Positions 1-8,702 are shown, counted from the first letter of the stretch. The stretch: DNA of 24,042 bases from Eubacteriales bacterium (GCA_029974035.1 JARKQG010000137.1:1-24042), one strand, 5' to 3'. The notes: a model not told the origin generated them from the letters alone. Numbers and translations: made by a program.

Positions 1-41
1 CTATATATGCGGGAGGGCCGGGCGCAAGGCGCGTTCGACGA

Positions 42-1289
42 TCATTTCGCCGTGACAGGAACAAGGCGGCGCACCAGATACCAACCGGCGATGCCGCATG
101 CCAGCATGATCAGGTAGACCGGCAGGTAGCCCGCGCGCTCCACCAGCGCGCCCGCCAGGTACGTGCCCAGCGACAGCGGCGCCATCACGATGGCCGCCAG
201 CACGATGGTGTCGGCGCGCTTTTCCGGCGTCACCAGCGTGATCATGTGCTGGTAGAACCCGGTGTAGGCGGGCGTATTGACCGCCACCAGCGCCATCGCC
301 AGGGAGAGCGGGAACATCACCGGAAGTCCGGCCTTCCAGACGAAGTAGCACGCCAGATTGGCAAGCGCGCAGACGACGCCCAGAATTTCAGCCAGCCGCA
401 TCATGACGGGATAGCTGAGCCTGCGGCACACCTGAGCCCAGAGGACGCCCGCGGTGATCTGCCCCAGGACGGGCATGAACACCAGCGTCGCCAGCTGGGT
501 CTCGGAAAGACCCGCCTCGCGGCCGAACATCAGGTTGACCGGCGCGGCGATCAGCGTCATCAGGTACAGCGCGCGGGCGATCAGCGTCACACGGACGGAG
601 GGGTTCTCCTTCAGGATCGGGAGGATCCGGGCGATGTACCGGACGGGATGGGCCGGCGGCTCGTCCGGGGCGTAAGGATGAGGCAGATCATGGAAGCGGG
701 ACAGCGCCACGGCGCTGATCAAAAAAATCGCGGAGGCCAGGGCGAAGATGACCGCGTACTGGACCTGAAAGGGAAGCGCGCTGCCCAGCACTGCCCGCAG
801 CACCCAGCCGGAGCCAAGCCCGGCCAGCCCCGCGAAGGTCTGCTGCATCGATACGACCTCGCCCCGGCGCTGGATCGGCAGCGTGCGCGTGCAGATTTCC
901 GCCCAGATCAAGCCGACCATGCCGTCCGCCAGGAAAAATAGCGCGTACAGCGCGAGGAACACCCACGCGGCCGCCTTTCCGCCGAGGCCCGAAAGCATGA
1001 ATAGCGCCATCAGGAGAAACAGCGGACGGCTGAGAAAGCCCAGCGCCGTCATGCGCCTGACCTGTGAGGGGATGCGGTGGATGATCAGCCCCATGATAAA
1101 CTGGCCCGTCAGCGGCGCCAGCGACCGGAGCGTTGCCGCGAAGCCCGCCAGCGCGGCGGAGCCGGTGGTGATCTGGATGAAGTTGGTGATGACCGTATCG
1201 CCCTGTAAAAAGGAGAGTCCCGCCCAAAAGAGCGTACCCTCCAGAACCATCAGTTTTGAATTTCTTTCCGCAAGCTGCGCGTCCGGCAT
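42..1289 (-). CDS. MFS transporter
   Basis: A 415-residue, almost entirely hydrophobic protein with about a dozen predicted membrane segments, the usual size and pattern of a major facilitator superfamily permease. It sits in the cytoplasmic membrane and presumably moves a small solute or drug; the substrate cannot be read from the sequence. It lies 44 bases downstream of murG on the same strand and may be co-transcribed with it. The start is uncertain. The ATG at 1289 has no recognisable Shine-Dalgarno sequence and follows an in-frame TAA at 1298-1296. A second in-frame ATG (residue 14, at 1250) has a GGAAAG about 13 bases upstream and would leave the first helix intact. The stop TGA lies 41 bases from the window edge, and no further gene is visible there. 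Confidence 0.88.
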   Translation of the reverse strand: MPDAQLAERNSKLMVLEGTLFWAGLSFLQGDTVITNFIQITTGSAALAGFAATLRSLAPLTGQFIMGLIIHRIPSQVRRMTALGFLSRPLFLLMALFMLSGLGGKAAAWVFLALYALFFLADGMVGLIWAEICTRTLPIQRRGEVVSMQQTFAGLAGLGSGWVLRAVLGSALPFQVQYAVIFALASAIFLISAVALSRFHDLPHPYAPDEPPAHPVRYIARILPILKENPSVRVTLIARALYLMTLIAAPVNLMFGREAGLSETQLATLVFMPVLGQITAGVLWAQVCRRLSYPVMMRLAEILGVVCALANLACYFVWKAGLPVMFPLSLAMALVAVNTPAYTGFYQHMITLVTPEKRADTIVLAAIVMAPLSLGTYLAGALVERAGYLPVYLIMLACGIAGWYLVRRLVPVTAK

Positions 1290-1333
1290 GTTTTTTTATC
1301 GCGGCCCTGGCGCGGGCCCGGTCTCCGTTTAAT

Positions 1334-2410
1334 CTATTTGGGGGGCTGTTTTGCGTATTCACGGATGGATTTGAGCACGTTTTTCAGGCCGTTGGCCGAG
1401 GGCTCCTTTTCCATCGCGTCGATGAGGCTGCCGCGGTCCTTGTAGACATCCACCACCTGCGCGCGGAGCGTGTCGGGCGTCATATCCTCCTGGTAGAGCA
1501 CCCGGGCCAGCCCCCGCGCCTCGAAGGAGCGCGCGTTCATGATCTGGTCGCCCCGGCTGGCGGTCCTGGGGTAGGGGATGAGCAGCGACGGCTTTCGCAG
1601 CGCAAGAATCTCCGACAGCGTGTTGGAGCCCGCGCGGGAGACGATCAAGTCCGCCGCCGCGTAGGCGTGGGGCATCTCCTCCGTCAGGTACTCCTTCTGG
1701 CAGTAGTTGGCCGTGCCTTCCAGATTGGTGTCCAGGTTGCCCGCGCCGCAAAGGTGCAGCACCTGAAAACCGGTGGTGAGGCCCGGCAGCGCGGCGCGCA
1801 GCGCGCGGTTGATGGACTGGGCGCCGCTGGAGCCGCCCACCACCATCAGCACCGGCCGGTCGTCGCGAAACCCGAAGAGTCGGAGCCCTTTTTCGCGGGA
1901 GCCCTGAAACAGCTCGCTGCGAAGGGGCGTGCCCGCGTACAGCCCCTTGGCGCCCGCCGCGGCCGCGGCCTCCGGAAAGGTGCACAGAAGCTTTTTCGCA
2001 AAGGGCATCGCCAGCTTGTTGGCCAGCCCAGGCGTCATATCGCTCTCGTGGAGCAGCACCGGAACGCGCAGCGCCGCCGCGCCAAAAACCACCGGCACGG
2101 AGACGAAACCGCCCTTGGCAAACACCAGATCGGGGTGCAGCCGGCGCATCAGCGCCAGCGACTGGCCCGCGCCCGCCAGGACTTTCAAAGGGTCCGTGAT
2201 GTTCTTCAGGTCAAAGTAGCGGCGCAGCTTTCCGGTCGCCACGTGGTGGTAGGTCACGCCCTCAACGGGTTCGACCAGCCTGCGCTCAATGCCGTCGACG
2301 GTGCCGACGTAGTGCACGTCCCAGCCCTCCTTGAGGAGCGAGGGGATCAGCGCCAGGTTGGGCGTCACGTGGCCCGCGGTGCCGCCGCCGGTCAAAACGA
2401 TGCGCTTCAA
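1334..2410 (-). CDS. murG: MurG, UDP-N-acetylglucosamine--undecaprenyl-PP-MurNAc-pentapeptide transferase
   Basis: This is the peripheral membrane glycosyltransferase that adds GlcNAc to lipid I to make lipid II, the last cytoplasmic step of peptidoglycan synthesis. The 358-residue product has the family hallmarks: the N-terminal glycine-rich loop GGGTAGHVTPNLAL, and near residue 250 the UDP-GlcNAc-binding region SRAGSNTLSEILALRKPSLL. I place the start at TTG 2410, because AAAGGTGG lies 7 bases upstream and the protein then begins LKRIVLTGGGTAGH as other MurG proteins do. An upstream in-frame TTG at 2446 lies within the -10 element and is unlikely. The gene is isolated from other mur genes. 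It is divergent from dnaX and followed by an MFS gene. Confidence 0.95.
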   Translation of the reverse strand: MKRIVLTGGGTAGHVTPNLALIPSLLKEGWDVHYVGTVDGIERRLVEPVEGVTYHHVATGKLRRYFDLKNITDPLKVLAGAGQSLALMRRLHPDLVFAKGGFVSVPVVFGAAALRVPVLLHESDMTPGLANKLAMPFAKKLLCTFPEAAAAAGAKGLYAGTPLRSELFQGSREKGLRLFGFRDDRPVLMVVGGSSGAQSINRALRAALPGLTTGFQVLHLCGAGNLDTNLEGTANYCQKEYLTEEMPHAYAAADLIVSRAGSNTLSEILALRKPSLLIPYPRTASRGDQIMNARSFEARGLARVLYQEDMTPDTLRAQVVDVYKDRGSLIDAMEKEPSANGLKNVLKSIREYAKQPPK

Positions 2411-2445
2411 GAGCGAACCACCTTTCGAAAGGTCCCGATGCTGCA

Positions 2446-2454
2446 ATTATAGCA
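2446..2454 (-). promoter_or_regulatory. Extended -10 promoter of murG
   Basis: Read on the minus strand this is TGC followed by a perfect TATAAT, an extended -10 element. No good -35 hexamer is seen 16-18 bases upstream, as is common for extended -10 promoters. The predicted start of transcription near 2439 gives a leader of about 29 bases before the TTG start of murG. Confidence 0.6.
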
Positions 2455-2503
2455 TGCCGCCGGCAAAATGCCTTGCAGATGATGTTAAATGAGCTTTTGT
2501 TAT

Positions 2504-2532
2504 TTGCGAATTCGCCTCTTTTGGATTATGAT
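2504..2532 (+). promoter_or_regulatory. Sigma-A-like promoter of dnaX
   Basis: TTGCGA (2504-2509) and TATGAT (2527-2532) are separated by 17 bases, giving a predicted transcript start near 2539, 27 bases before the dnaX ATG. It is divergent from the murG promoter, with the two -10 elements about 76 bases apart. Confidence 0.55.
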
Positions 2533-2565
2533 AGAGGAAGACGAAATCAAGGGGTGAAGCCGGAG

Positions 2566-4164
2566 ATGTACCAGGCGCTGTACCGCACGTGGCGGCCGGA
2601 GAAATTTGAGGACGTGGTGGGGCAGGAAGCCATCGTGCGCACGCTGGTCGGGCAGGTGGAGTCGGGCCGCATCGCCCACGCATACCTGTTCTGCGGAAGC
2701 CGCGGCACCGGCAAGACCACCACGGCCAAGATATTGGCCCGCGCCATCAACTGCGCGCATCCGCTGCCCGGCGCCGACCCCTGCGGCGAATGCGACGCGT
2801 GCCGCGCCATAAAGGAAGAGCGGGCGATGGACGTGGTGGAGATCGACGCCGCCTCCAACAACGGCGTGGACGAGATCCGCGACCTGCGCGAGAAGATCCA
2901 GTACCCGCCCTCCGCGGGCCGCTACAAGGTGTACATCGTGGACGAGGTGCACATGCTCTCCGCCGGCGCGTTTAACGCGCTTTTAAAGACGCTGGAGGAG
3001 CCGCCCGCCCACGCGGTGTTCATCCTGGCCACCACCGAGCCGCAGAAGCTGCCCGCCACCATCCTCTCCCGCTGTCAGCGGTTTGACTTCCGGCGCATCC
3101 CCGCGCGGCTCATCGAGGAACGGCTGAGACAGGTGATCGCGGCCTCCGGCGGCACCGCCGAGGACGAGGCCGTGGGCCTGATTGCGCGGTCCGCCGAGGG
3201 CGGCATGCGCGACGCGCTGAGCCTTCTGGACACCTGCATGTCGGACGAGAAGCTCACCGCCGCCCGGGTGCGGGAGGCGCTGGGCGCCTCCGGGATTGAG
3301 GCGATGTACGAGTTTGCGGACGCGCTGATCGCCTCCGACGCCGGCCGCGCGCTGACCCTGATCGGCCGGGCGATGGACGCCGGGCGGGACGCGATGGTGC
3401 TCGCCCGGGAGATGACCGCGCACCTGCGCGCGCTGCTCCTGGCCCAGATGGTGCCGGAGGGGCTTGAGGACCTGCTCGAATGCACCCGGGAAGAGGCCCG
3501 GCGGCTGGCGGCGCAGGCTTCCGGCGCCAGCGCCGAAGGGCTGACCCGGTGGATGGAGCTGTTCATGCGGGCCGAGGGCGACATGAAGTGGGCGGCCCAG
3601 CCCCGCAGCGCGCTGGAGCTGGCCGCCGTGCGCTGCTGCCGTCCGGAGAAGGAGCAAAGCCCGGAGGCGCTCGTCGAGCGGCTTGCAAAGCTCGAGGCGC
3701 TGCTTCAGAACCGCGCCGCCGCGCCCTTTGATCCAGCGCCTGCGCCCGCCGCGCCCGCCGCACCCGCGCCCGCCGCGCCGCGTCCGGCGGCGCCAAAACC
3801 CGCGCCCGCTGCGTCCAATCCCCAGGAGGCGCCCGGCGCGGAGGGCTACCGCGCGGCGCTCGACATCGTGGCCAAGGAGCAGCCGCCGATTTTCGGCATG
3901 CTCAAGGACGCGGCCTTCCGCGGGGTGGAGGGAGACAGCGTGCTCCTCGAGCTTCCCCGCGCCCGGGCGTTCTACCGGCAGATTCTGGAAAAGGACGACA
4001 AGAAGGCGCTGATCGACCAGGCGCTGGCCCGGGGCTTCGGAAGGCCAGTGACGGTCCGGTTCGTGCAGGGCGGCGAGGCCGCGCCCCGGGCCGGCGACAG
4101 GCGCATTCTGGAGCAGGCCTACGATGTGTTCGGCCGCGAAAAGGTGAGCGTCCTGGACGAATGA
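2566..4164 (+). CDS. dnaX: DNA polymerase III subunit gamma/tau (clamp loader)
   Basis: DnaX is the ATPase subunit of the clamp-loader complex, which places the sliding clamp on primed DNA. The 532-residue product shows a Walker A motif GSRGTGKT (residues 44-51), four zinc-ligand cysteines (63, 73, 76, 79), a DEVH Walker B (126-129) and the SRC sensor motif (168-170). An Ala/Pro-rich linker (about 386-425) joins the AAA+ core to a C-terminal tau-like region. The start is ATG 2566, giving the usual MYQALYRTWRP opening; the AAGGGG near 2549 is the likely Shine-Dalgarno. An in-frame ATG at 2473 precedes the promoter and is rejected. No A-AAA-AAG slippery site is seen, so a frameshifted short form is unlikely. 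The usual neighbours ybaB and recR are absent; a GtrA-like gene follows instead. Confidence 0.96.
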   Translation: MYQALYRTWRPEKFEDVVGQEAIVRTLVGQVESGRIAHAYLFCGSRGTGKTTTAKILARAINCAHPLPGADPCGECDACRAIKEERAMDVVEIDAASNNGVDEIRDLREKIQYPPSAGRYKVYIVDEVHMLSAGAFNALLKTLEEPPAHAVFILATTEPQKLPATILSRCQRFDFRRIPARLIEERLRQVIAASGGTAEDEAVGLIARSAEGGMRDALSLLDTCMSDEKLTAARVREALGASGIEAMYEFADALIASDAGRALTLIGRAMDAGRDAMVLAREMTAHLRALLLAQMVPEGLEDLLECTREEARRLAAQASGASAEGLTRWMELFMRAEGDMKWAAQPRSALELAAVRCCRPEKEQSPEALVERLAKLEALLQNRAAAPFDPAPAPAAPAAPAPAAPRPAAPKPAPAASNPQEAPGAEGYRAALDIVAKEQPPIFGMLKDAAFRGVEGDSVLLELPRARAFYRQILEKDDKKALIDQALARGFGRPVTVRFVQGGEAAPRAGDRRILEQAYDVFGREKVSVLDE

Positions 4165-4184
4165 CCGGGGAGAAGAAGGGTGCT

Positions 4185-4646
4185 ATGCTGAAAAAACTTC
4201 TGGACAAGAGCCTTTTGTACTTTCTCCTGATCGGCGCGGGCAATACGCTCCTGTCGATGCTGATCATGTTCCTTTTGTATGAAAAGGCGGGGTTTGGCTA
4301 CTGGGGCGCCAGCGCCACGGCCTTCGCCGTCACCAGCGTGCTCAGCTTTCTGCTCAATAAGCGCCTGTCCTTCCGCTACGAGGGGCGGGTGTGGGCGGCG
4401 GCGCTGCGCTTTGCGCTGGTCATCGCCGGGTGCTATCTCATCGCCTATTCGCTGGCCCAGCCCGCCGCCGCGTGGCTGATGCGAAGGCTCGCGGGCGGGG
4501 CGTTCTCCGCCGCCGCCATCGACCGGGTGGCCCTCGTCGCGGGGCAGGTGATCTTCACCGGGCTCAACTACTTCGGCCAGCGATTCTTCGCCTTTCGGCA
4601 GGGGGATTCCGCCTCCCGCCCGTTCAGCGGCGCGCCGCGCAGATAG
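4185..4646 (+). CDS. GtrA-like four-helix membrane protein
   Basis: The 153-residue product has four predicted membrane helices and the GtrA/DPMS-type pattern: FLLIGAGNTLLS in helix 1, a conserved LLNKRLSFRY between helices 2 and 3, and a C-terminal NYFGQRFFAF. GtrA-family proteins work in transfer or flipping of lipid-linked sugars for cell-surface glycosylation; the exact substrate here is unknown. I chose ATG 4185, which follows a purine-rich GGAGAAGAAGGG and gives the typical opening MLKKLLDKSLLYF. An alternative ATG at 4161 overlaps the dnaX stop as ATGA but has little Shine-Dalgarno. Either way it is tightly linked to dnaX. The last 79 bases overlap the convergent MFS gene, which is unusual. 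Confidence 0.85.
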   Translation: MLKKLLDKSLLYFLLIGAGNTLLSMLIMFLLYEKAGFGYWGASATAFAVTSVLSFLLNKRLSFRYEGRVWAAALRFALVIAGCYLIAYSLAQPAAAWLMRRLAGGAFSAAAIDRVALVAGQVIFTGLNYFGQRFFAFRQGDSASRPFSGAPRR

Positions 4647-5776
4647 GCGGGGGCGAAGGCGATCAGCGTAAGGAGCGATACGGCCGCCATCACGCCGAAG
4701 GCGGCCCGGAGCCCGATGGCCTGGGCCACCAGCGCACCCCCCATGTTGCCCGCCACCCGCGCCACGCCGAAGCCGGACACCGCCAGCAGCATCTGCCCGC
4801 GCGCGCGCAGCGCCTCCGGCACGGTGAGGCTGATGTACTTGGCCATGGACACCGTCATCACGATGAACCCCCAGCCGTGGAGCACCTGGGACGCCATCGC
4901 CACCCACACATTGTCCGTCAGCGCCAGCACCGCCCAACGGGTGGTCAGCGCCGCGGCGGAGATCAGGAGCAGCCGGCCGGCCCCCAGCCGGTCAAACAGC
5001 CTGTCCCCCGTCAAGAGGAACACCGTTTCGCTGCTGGCGGACAGGAAAAACGCCCAGCCCAGCAGCGCCGGACTGCCCCCCGGCAGCGAAGTGAAGTACA
5101 CCGGAAAGAACACGTAGAAATAGCCCATCGTGATCTGCAAAAGCGTCGTCATTCCGATCAGGCGCATCAGCCGCCCGTCCTTCAACAGCGCCTTCATTGA
5201 CGCGGACGCATCCTTCTCGCGGGCGTGGCCTGCGGCGTTTGGCAGCCAGTACGTAGAGGCGAAGACCGCCGCCAGCATGAGCGCCGTCATATAGGGCATG
5301 CGCTCCAGATGACCGTTGATGAGCTTTCCAAACAGGATCGAGGCCGCCGCGAAGGCGTAGGTGCCCAAAAGCCGGATGCCGCCGAAGGGCTGGCCCCGCC
5401 GCTGCAACGCCTCCAGGATCACCGAATCGCCCATCGGCTGGATGGCGGGGTAGCTGGCTGCGAAGAGGCTCAGAACCGCGAACAGAAACCAAAAGTCGTC
5501 GCGCGCCGGCATCAGAAGGATGGCCCCCGCCGCCAGCGCGCACATGGTCCGCAGCACGCCGTTGCGGCTTCGGGCGCGGTCGCCCAGCGCGCCCCAGGCA
5601 GGTTGGGCCACAAGGCTCACCACCGGCACGGCGCTCATCAGAAGGCCGATCTGGGCGCTTCCCAGCCCCTTGCCGGCAAAATATACGCTGATAAAGTTCT
5701 GGTAGACCGAATTCGCCGCGTAATACGCCATTAAAAACAGCGAAAAGCGCCACGGATACGCACCTTCGCGCGACAT
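4568..5776 (-). CDS. MFS transporter (LacY/nucleoside-permease-like type)
   Basis: A 402-residue permease with about twelve hydrophobic segments. The first helix (FSLFLMAYYAANSVYQNF) and the loop between helices 2 and 3 (PAWGALGDRARSRN) match the MFS_1-like/LacY-like branch of the major facilitator superfamily. The substrate cannot be assigned. The start ATG 5776 has GGAGG seven bases upstream; longer in-frame upstream sequence runs through the neighbouring promoters and is not coding. The polar C-terminal tail (about the last 25 residues) is encoded antisense to the end of the GtrA-like gene. A TACAAT at 5828-5823 (minus strand) may be its -10 element, but I see no good -35. Confidence 0.88.
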   Translation of the reverse strand: MSREGAYPWRFSLFLMAYYAANSVYQNFISVYFAGKGLGSAQIGLLMSAVPVVSLVAQPAWGALGDRARSRNGVLRTMCALAAGAILLMPARDDFWFLFAVLSLFAASYPAIQPMGDSVILEALQRRGQPFGGIRLLGTYAFAAASILFGKLINGHLERMPYMTALMLAAVFASTYWLPNAAGHAREKDASASMKALLKDGRLMRLIGMTTLLQITMGYFYVFFPVYFTSLPGGSPALLGWAFFLSASSETVFLLTGDRLFDRLGAGRLLLISAAALTTRWAVLALTDNVWVAMASQVLHGWGFIVMTVSMAKYISLTVPEALRARGQMLLAVSGFGVARVAGNMGGALVAQAIGLRAAFGVMAAVSLLTLIAFAPAYLRGAPLNGREAESPCRKAKNRWPK

Positions 5777-5869
5777 CTGGCTGCCTCCTCCCGCCCGCGC
5801 GCCGGCGCGGGGTTCATTGGGTATTGTATCGCATTTGGCGCGGGATAAAAGCGAGTTTTGGAAAAACAT

Positions 5870-5899
5870 TTGCACGTCCGCCGCGTTTGGTTGTATAAT
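5870..5899 (+). promoter_or_regulatory. Sigma-A promoter of the HAD-hprK-glcK operon
   Basis: TTGCAC (5870-5875) and a perfect TATAAT (5894-5899) are separated by 18 bases. Transcription should start near 5906, about 20 bases before the ATG of the HAD gene. This looks like the only strong promoter for the five genes that follow. Confidence 0.7.
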
Positions 5900-5926
5900 G
5901 GATGGGAGAATGATTTGGGGGACGCT

Positions 5927-6754
5927 ATGCCGATACAACTGATTGCGTCGGATCTGGACGAGACACTTCTGAATAAACAGGCGGAGCTGACCGGGCGGAC
6001 GCTGGCGGCGCTGGGGCGCGCGATGGACGCGGGGGCGCGGGTGGTGCTCGCGTCGGGGCGCATGGTCGGCGCGATTCGGCGCTATGCCGATGCGATCGGC
6101 GTCAACGCGCCGGTGATCGCCTTCAACGGCGCGCTGATCTACGACATCCGCGAAGGCAGGGCGCTTTCCGCCCGGGAGATCCCGGTCGAGGACGCCCGCG
6201 CCGTGGCGCGGGCCGCGGAGGCCCGGGGCATCTACGTTCAGGCGTTTACGCGGGAGGAATACTTTTTTGAGCGCGCGGGCGCCCTCAGCGACCTGTACGC
6301 CCGGGGCATCGGCGGCATCACCGGCCGCGCCGTGGGCGCGAAGCTGTCGGCGTGGATCGACGCCCCGATGTGCAAGCTTCTGATGATCGCGCCGCCGGAG
6401 GAGGCCCAGCGCCTTTTGCGCGAGCTGGCACCGGCGTTTTCCGGCCGGATGGAGCTGGCGCTTTCCAGGCCCAATTACCTGGAGTGCACTGCGGCGGGCG
6501 TCCACAAGGGCGCGGCGCTCGAAGCGCTCTCAGGCATGCTGCGCATCCCGCGGGAAAGCGTGGCCGCCTTTGGCGACAACCAGAACGATCTTTCCATGCT
6601 GCGCTGGGCGGGCAGCGGCTACGCGGTGGCCAACGCGCCGGAGGCGGTGCGCGCCGGGGCGCTTCACGCCCCCGCCAGCGACGAGGACGGCGTGGCGCGG
6701 GTGATCGAGCGCCTCTTGGACGAGGGCGCCATCGCGCCCGCCCCGAAGGAGTGA
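5927..6754 (+). CDS. Cof-type HAD-IIB family hydrolase
   Basis: A 275-residue haloacid-dehalogenase phosphatase of the Cof subfamily, a cytoplasmic Mg-dependent enzyme that removes phosphate from sugar phosphates or similar metabolites. Motif I SDLDETLL lies near residues 7-14, with the Asp nucleophile. Motif II is the Ser in VVLASGR. Motif III/IV is a late Lys (HKGAAL) and AFGDNQNDLSML with the metal-binding Asp residues. Between them sits the large C2B cap domain. The ATG at 5927 follows GGGGGA. It is the first gene of an operon with hprK and a glucokinase, so a sugar-phosphate substrate is reasonable but not proven. Its last codons carry the Shine-Dalgarno (AAGGAG) for hprK. Confidence 0.92.
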   Translation: MPIQLIASDLDETLLNKQAELTGRTLAALGRAMDAGARVVLASGRMVGAIRRYADAIGVNAPVIAFNGALIYDIREGRALSAREIPVEDARAVARAAEARGIYVQAFTREEYFFERAGALSDLYARGIGGITGRAVGAKLSAWIDAPMCKLLMIAPPEEAQRLLRELAPAFSGRMELALSRPNYLECTAAGVHKGAALEALSGMLRIPRESVAAFGDNQNDLSMLRWAGSGYAVANAPEAVRAGALHAPASDEDGVARVIERLLDEGAIAPAPKE

Positions 6755-6758
6755 GCCT

Positions 6759-7697
6759 ATGGTACCTGTCAAGGAATTCGTCGAAAATCTGGGCCTTGAA
6801 ACCATCTCCGCCGGGAGTGCGACGGAACTGGCCATCGAGAGCAGCGACATCAACCGGCCCGGCATTCAGCTGACCGGTTACTGGGCCCACTTCGCCCATG
6901 AGCGCCCGCAGATTCTGGGCAAGGTGGAGATGAGCTACCTCTTTTCGCTGGACGGGGCCACCCGGCGCGAGCGGCTGCGGCAGTTTTTCAGTTATCCGAT
7001 TCCCTGCGTGATCGTGTGCCACAACATGCCGCTGGTGGAGGGGCTGGCGCTGGCCGCCAAGGAGCACGACGTGCCCCTTTTTTCCACCCATGAGGACACC
7101 ACGCAGCTGGTGCTGAAAATCATCAACTTCCTCAACAACTATCTGGCCCCGCGCATCACGCAGCACGGCGTATTGGTGGATGTGTTCGGAAGCGGCCTTC
7201 TGATCACCGGCGAGAGCGGCGTGGGCAAGAGCGAGGCCGCGCTGGAGCTGGTCAAGCGCGGACACCGGCTGGTGGCCGACGACGTGGTGGACATCCGCCG
7301 CATTTCGTCAAACCGGCTGGTGGGCGAAGCGCCGGAGATGATCCGCTATTTTATGGAGATCCGCGGCGTGGGCATCATCGACATCGCAACCATGTATGGC
7401 ATCGGCTCGGTCATCCGCTCGAAGTCCATCGACATGGTGATCCACCTGGAGCTGTGGCAGGAGGACAAGGAGTACGACCGGCTGGGCCTTGAGGAGTGCT
7501 TCACGGACATCCTGGGCGTATCGATTCCGCGGCTGGTGCTGCCGATCCGGCCGGGGCGGAACCTGGCCATCGTGCTGGAGGTCGCCGCCCGGAACCAGCG
7601 CCTCAAGCAGAACGGCTTCAACGCCGCCCGCACGCTCAACGAGCGCCAGATCGAGCGCATGCGCTGCGCGCTTTCCGAATCCGGCGACGCAGACTGA
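6759..7697 (+). CDS. hprK: HPr kinase/phosphorylase
   Basis: HprK phosphorylates the PTS carrier HPr on its regulatory serine, or removes that phosphate, according to glycolytic state. In Firmicutes HPr-Ser-P works with CcpA in carbon catabolite control. The 312-residue product is full length. The N-terminal domain (1-128) is followed by a conserved His136, the P-loop GESGVGKS (151-158), an Asp pair in VADDVVD (174-175) and the family signature EIRGVGIIDI (200-209). ATG 6759 lies four bases after the HAD stop, with AAGGAG overlapping the end of that gene, so the two are translated together. In many Firmicutes hprK is followed by lgt; here a ROK glucokinase follows, placing the sensor next to an enzyme that makes glucose-6-phosphate. 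Confidence 0.96.
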   Translation: MVPVKEFVENLGLETISAGSATELAIESSDINRPGIQLTGYWAHFAHERPQILGKVEMSYLFSLDGATRRERLRQFFSYPIPCVIVCHNMPLVEGLALAAKEHDVPLFSTHEDTTQLVLKIINFLNNYLAPRITQHGVLVDVFGSGLLITGESGVGKSEAALELVKRGHRLVADDVVDIRRISSNRLVGEAPEMIRYFMEIRGVGIIDIATMYGIGSVIRSKSIDMVIHLELWQEDKEYDRLGLEECFTDILGVSIPRLVLPIRPGRNLAIVLEVAARNQRLKQNGFNAARTLNERQIERMRCALSESGDAD

Positions 7698-7715
7698 TAC
7701 ACGGAGGGGACGCGC

Positions 7716-8675
7716 ATGATCTCCATTGGCATTGACCTGGGCGGTACGTTCATCAAAGCCGGCGTCGTGGACGACGCGGGCAATATCCTCATCAAGGGTT
7801 CAAGGCCCACCGGCTCGGAGCGCGGCCACGAGGCGACCATCCGGGATATGGCCCAGCTTTCGCTGGAGCTGGTGGAGGCGCGCGGCCTTTCGATCGGGGA
7901 CATCGACTCCGTGGGCATCGGCATTCCCGGGGTGATTGACGAGCACGGCGTGGTCCCGCTGCTTACCAACCTCTTCTGGCACGACGTGAAGCTGGTGGAG
8001 CGCATGCGCGCCTACATCGACAAGCCCGTCTTTGTGGCCAACGACGCCACCGTCGCGGGCTTTGCCGAATCCGTCGCGGGCGTGTCAAAGGGCACGCGCT
8101 CCAGCGTCTTTATCACCCTGGGCACGGGCCTGGGCGGCGGCGTGGTGATCGACGGCAAGCCCTTTGTGGGCGCCCACGGCGTGGGCAGTGAGATCGGCCA
8201 CACGATGCTGGTGCTGGGCGGCGTACTGTGCACCTGCGGCAACCGGGGCTGCTGGGAGCGCTATGCCAGCGCCACCGCGCTGATCCGCATGGGACGCGAG
8301 CGCATGTCCGCCGATCCCGAGGGCATGATCGCCCGCGAGGCCCGCGGCGACGCCGACAACGTCACCGGCAAGCTGGTGGTGGACTGCGCCAAGGCGGGCG
8401 ACCCGGGCGCGGTGGCCGTGTTTGACGAATACGTGTACTACCTGGCGGCCGGCCTGGCCAACATGGTCAATGTGTACGATCCGGAGGTCATCGCGCTGGG
8501 CGGCGGCGTGAGCGCCGCGGGCGCGTTCCTCCTGGACGCGGTGCGCAAAAAGCTTCCGGAACTGATCTTCTACAAAACCATGCCCTACGCGCGGGTGGAA
8601 CTCGCGACGCTGGGCAACGATGCCGGGCTGATCGGCGCCGCGCTGATGGCGATGCGCGCCGAAAAGTCCGCGTGA
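7716..8675 (+). CDS. glcK: ROK-family glucokinase
   Basis: A 319-residue sugar kinase of the ROK family, most likely glucokinase, converting glucose and ATP to glucose-6-phosphate in the cytoplasm. The phosphate-binding loop IGIDLGGTFIKAGVVD is at the N-terminus, followed by the catalytic-region motif NDATVAGF, the TLGTGLGGGVV loop, and GSEIGH with the zinc motif CTCGNRGCWE. There is no N-terminal helix-turn-helix, so it is an enzyme rather than a ROK repressor. GGAGGGG lies 7 bases before ATG 7716. It follows hprK by 18 bases in the same operon. Other ROK enzymes (for example N-acetylmannosamine kinase or fructokinase) share these motifs, so the exact sugar is inferred from the family and the context. 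Confidence 0.9.
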   Translation: MISIGIDLGGTFIKAGVVDDAGNILIKGSRPTGSERGHEATIRDMAQLSLELVEARGLSIGDIDSVGIGIPGVIDEHGVVPLLTNLFWHDVKLVERMRAYIDKPVFVANDATVAGFAESVAGVSKGTRSSVFITLGTGLGGGVVIDGKPFVGAHGVGSEIGHTMLVLGGVLCTCGNRGCWERYASATALIRMGRERMSADPEGMIAREARGDADNVTGKLVVDCAKAGDPGAVAVFDEYVYYLAAGLANMVNVYDPEVIALGGGVSAAGAFLLDAVRKKLPELIFYKTMPYARVELATLGNDAGLIGAALMAMRAEKSA

Positions 8676-8702
8676 CCCGAGAAAGGACAAACAAACACAA
8701 AT

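Noticed and set aside
1..45. 14-codon ORF overlapping the end of the first MFS gene (ATGA)
   Set aside because: It ends at the window edge after 14 codons, with no ribosome site or recognisable sequence.
1256..2452. Plus-strand open frame of 398 codons
   Set aside because: It is antisense to murG, with low-complexity Arg/His/Gly/Gln composition and no family motifs.
3985..4010. Programmed frameshift in dnaX
   Set aside because: The A-rich stretch is GGAAAAGGACGACAAGAAGG, which lacks an A-AAA-AAG heptamer, and no downstream hairpin stop arrangement was evident.
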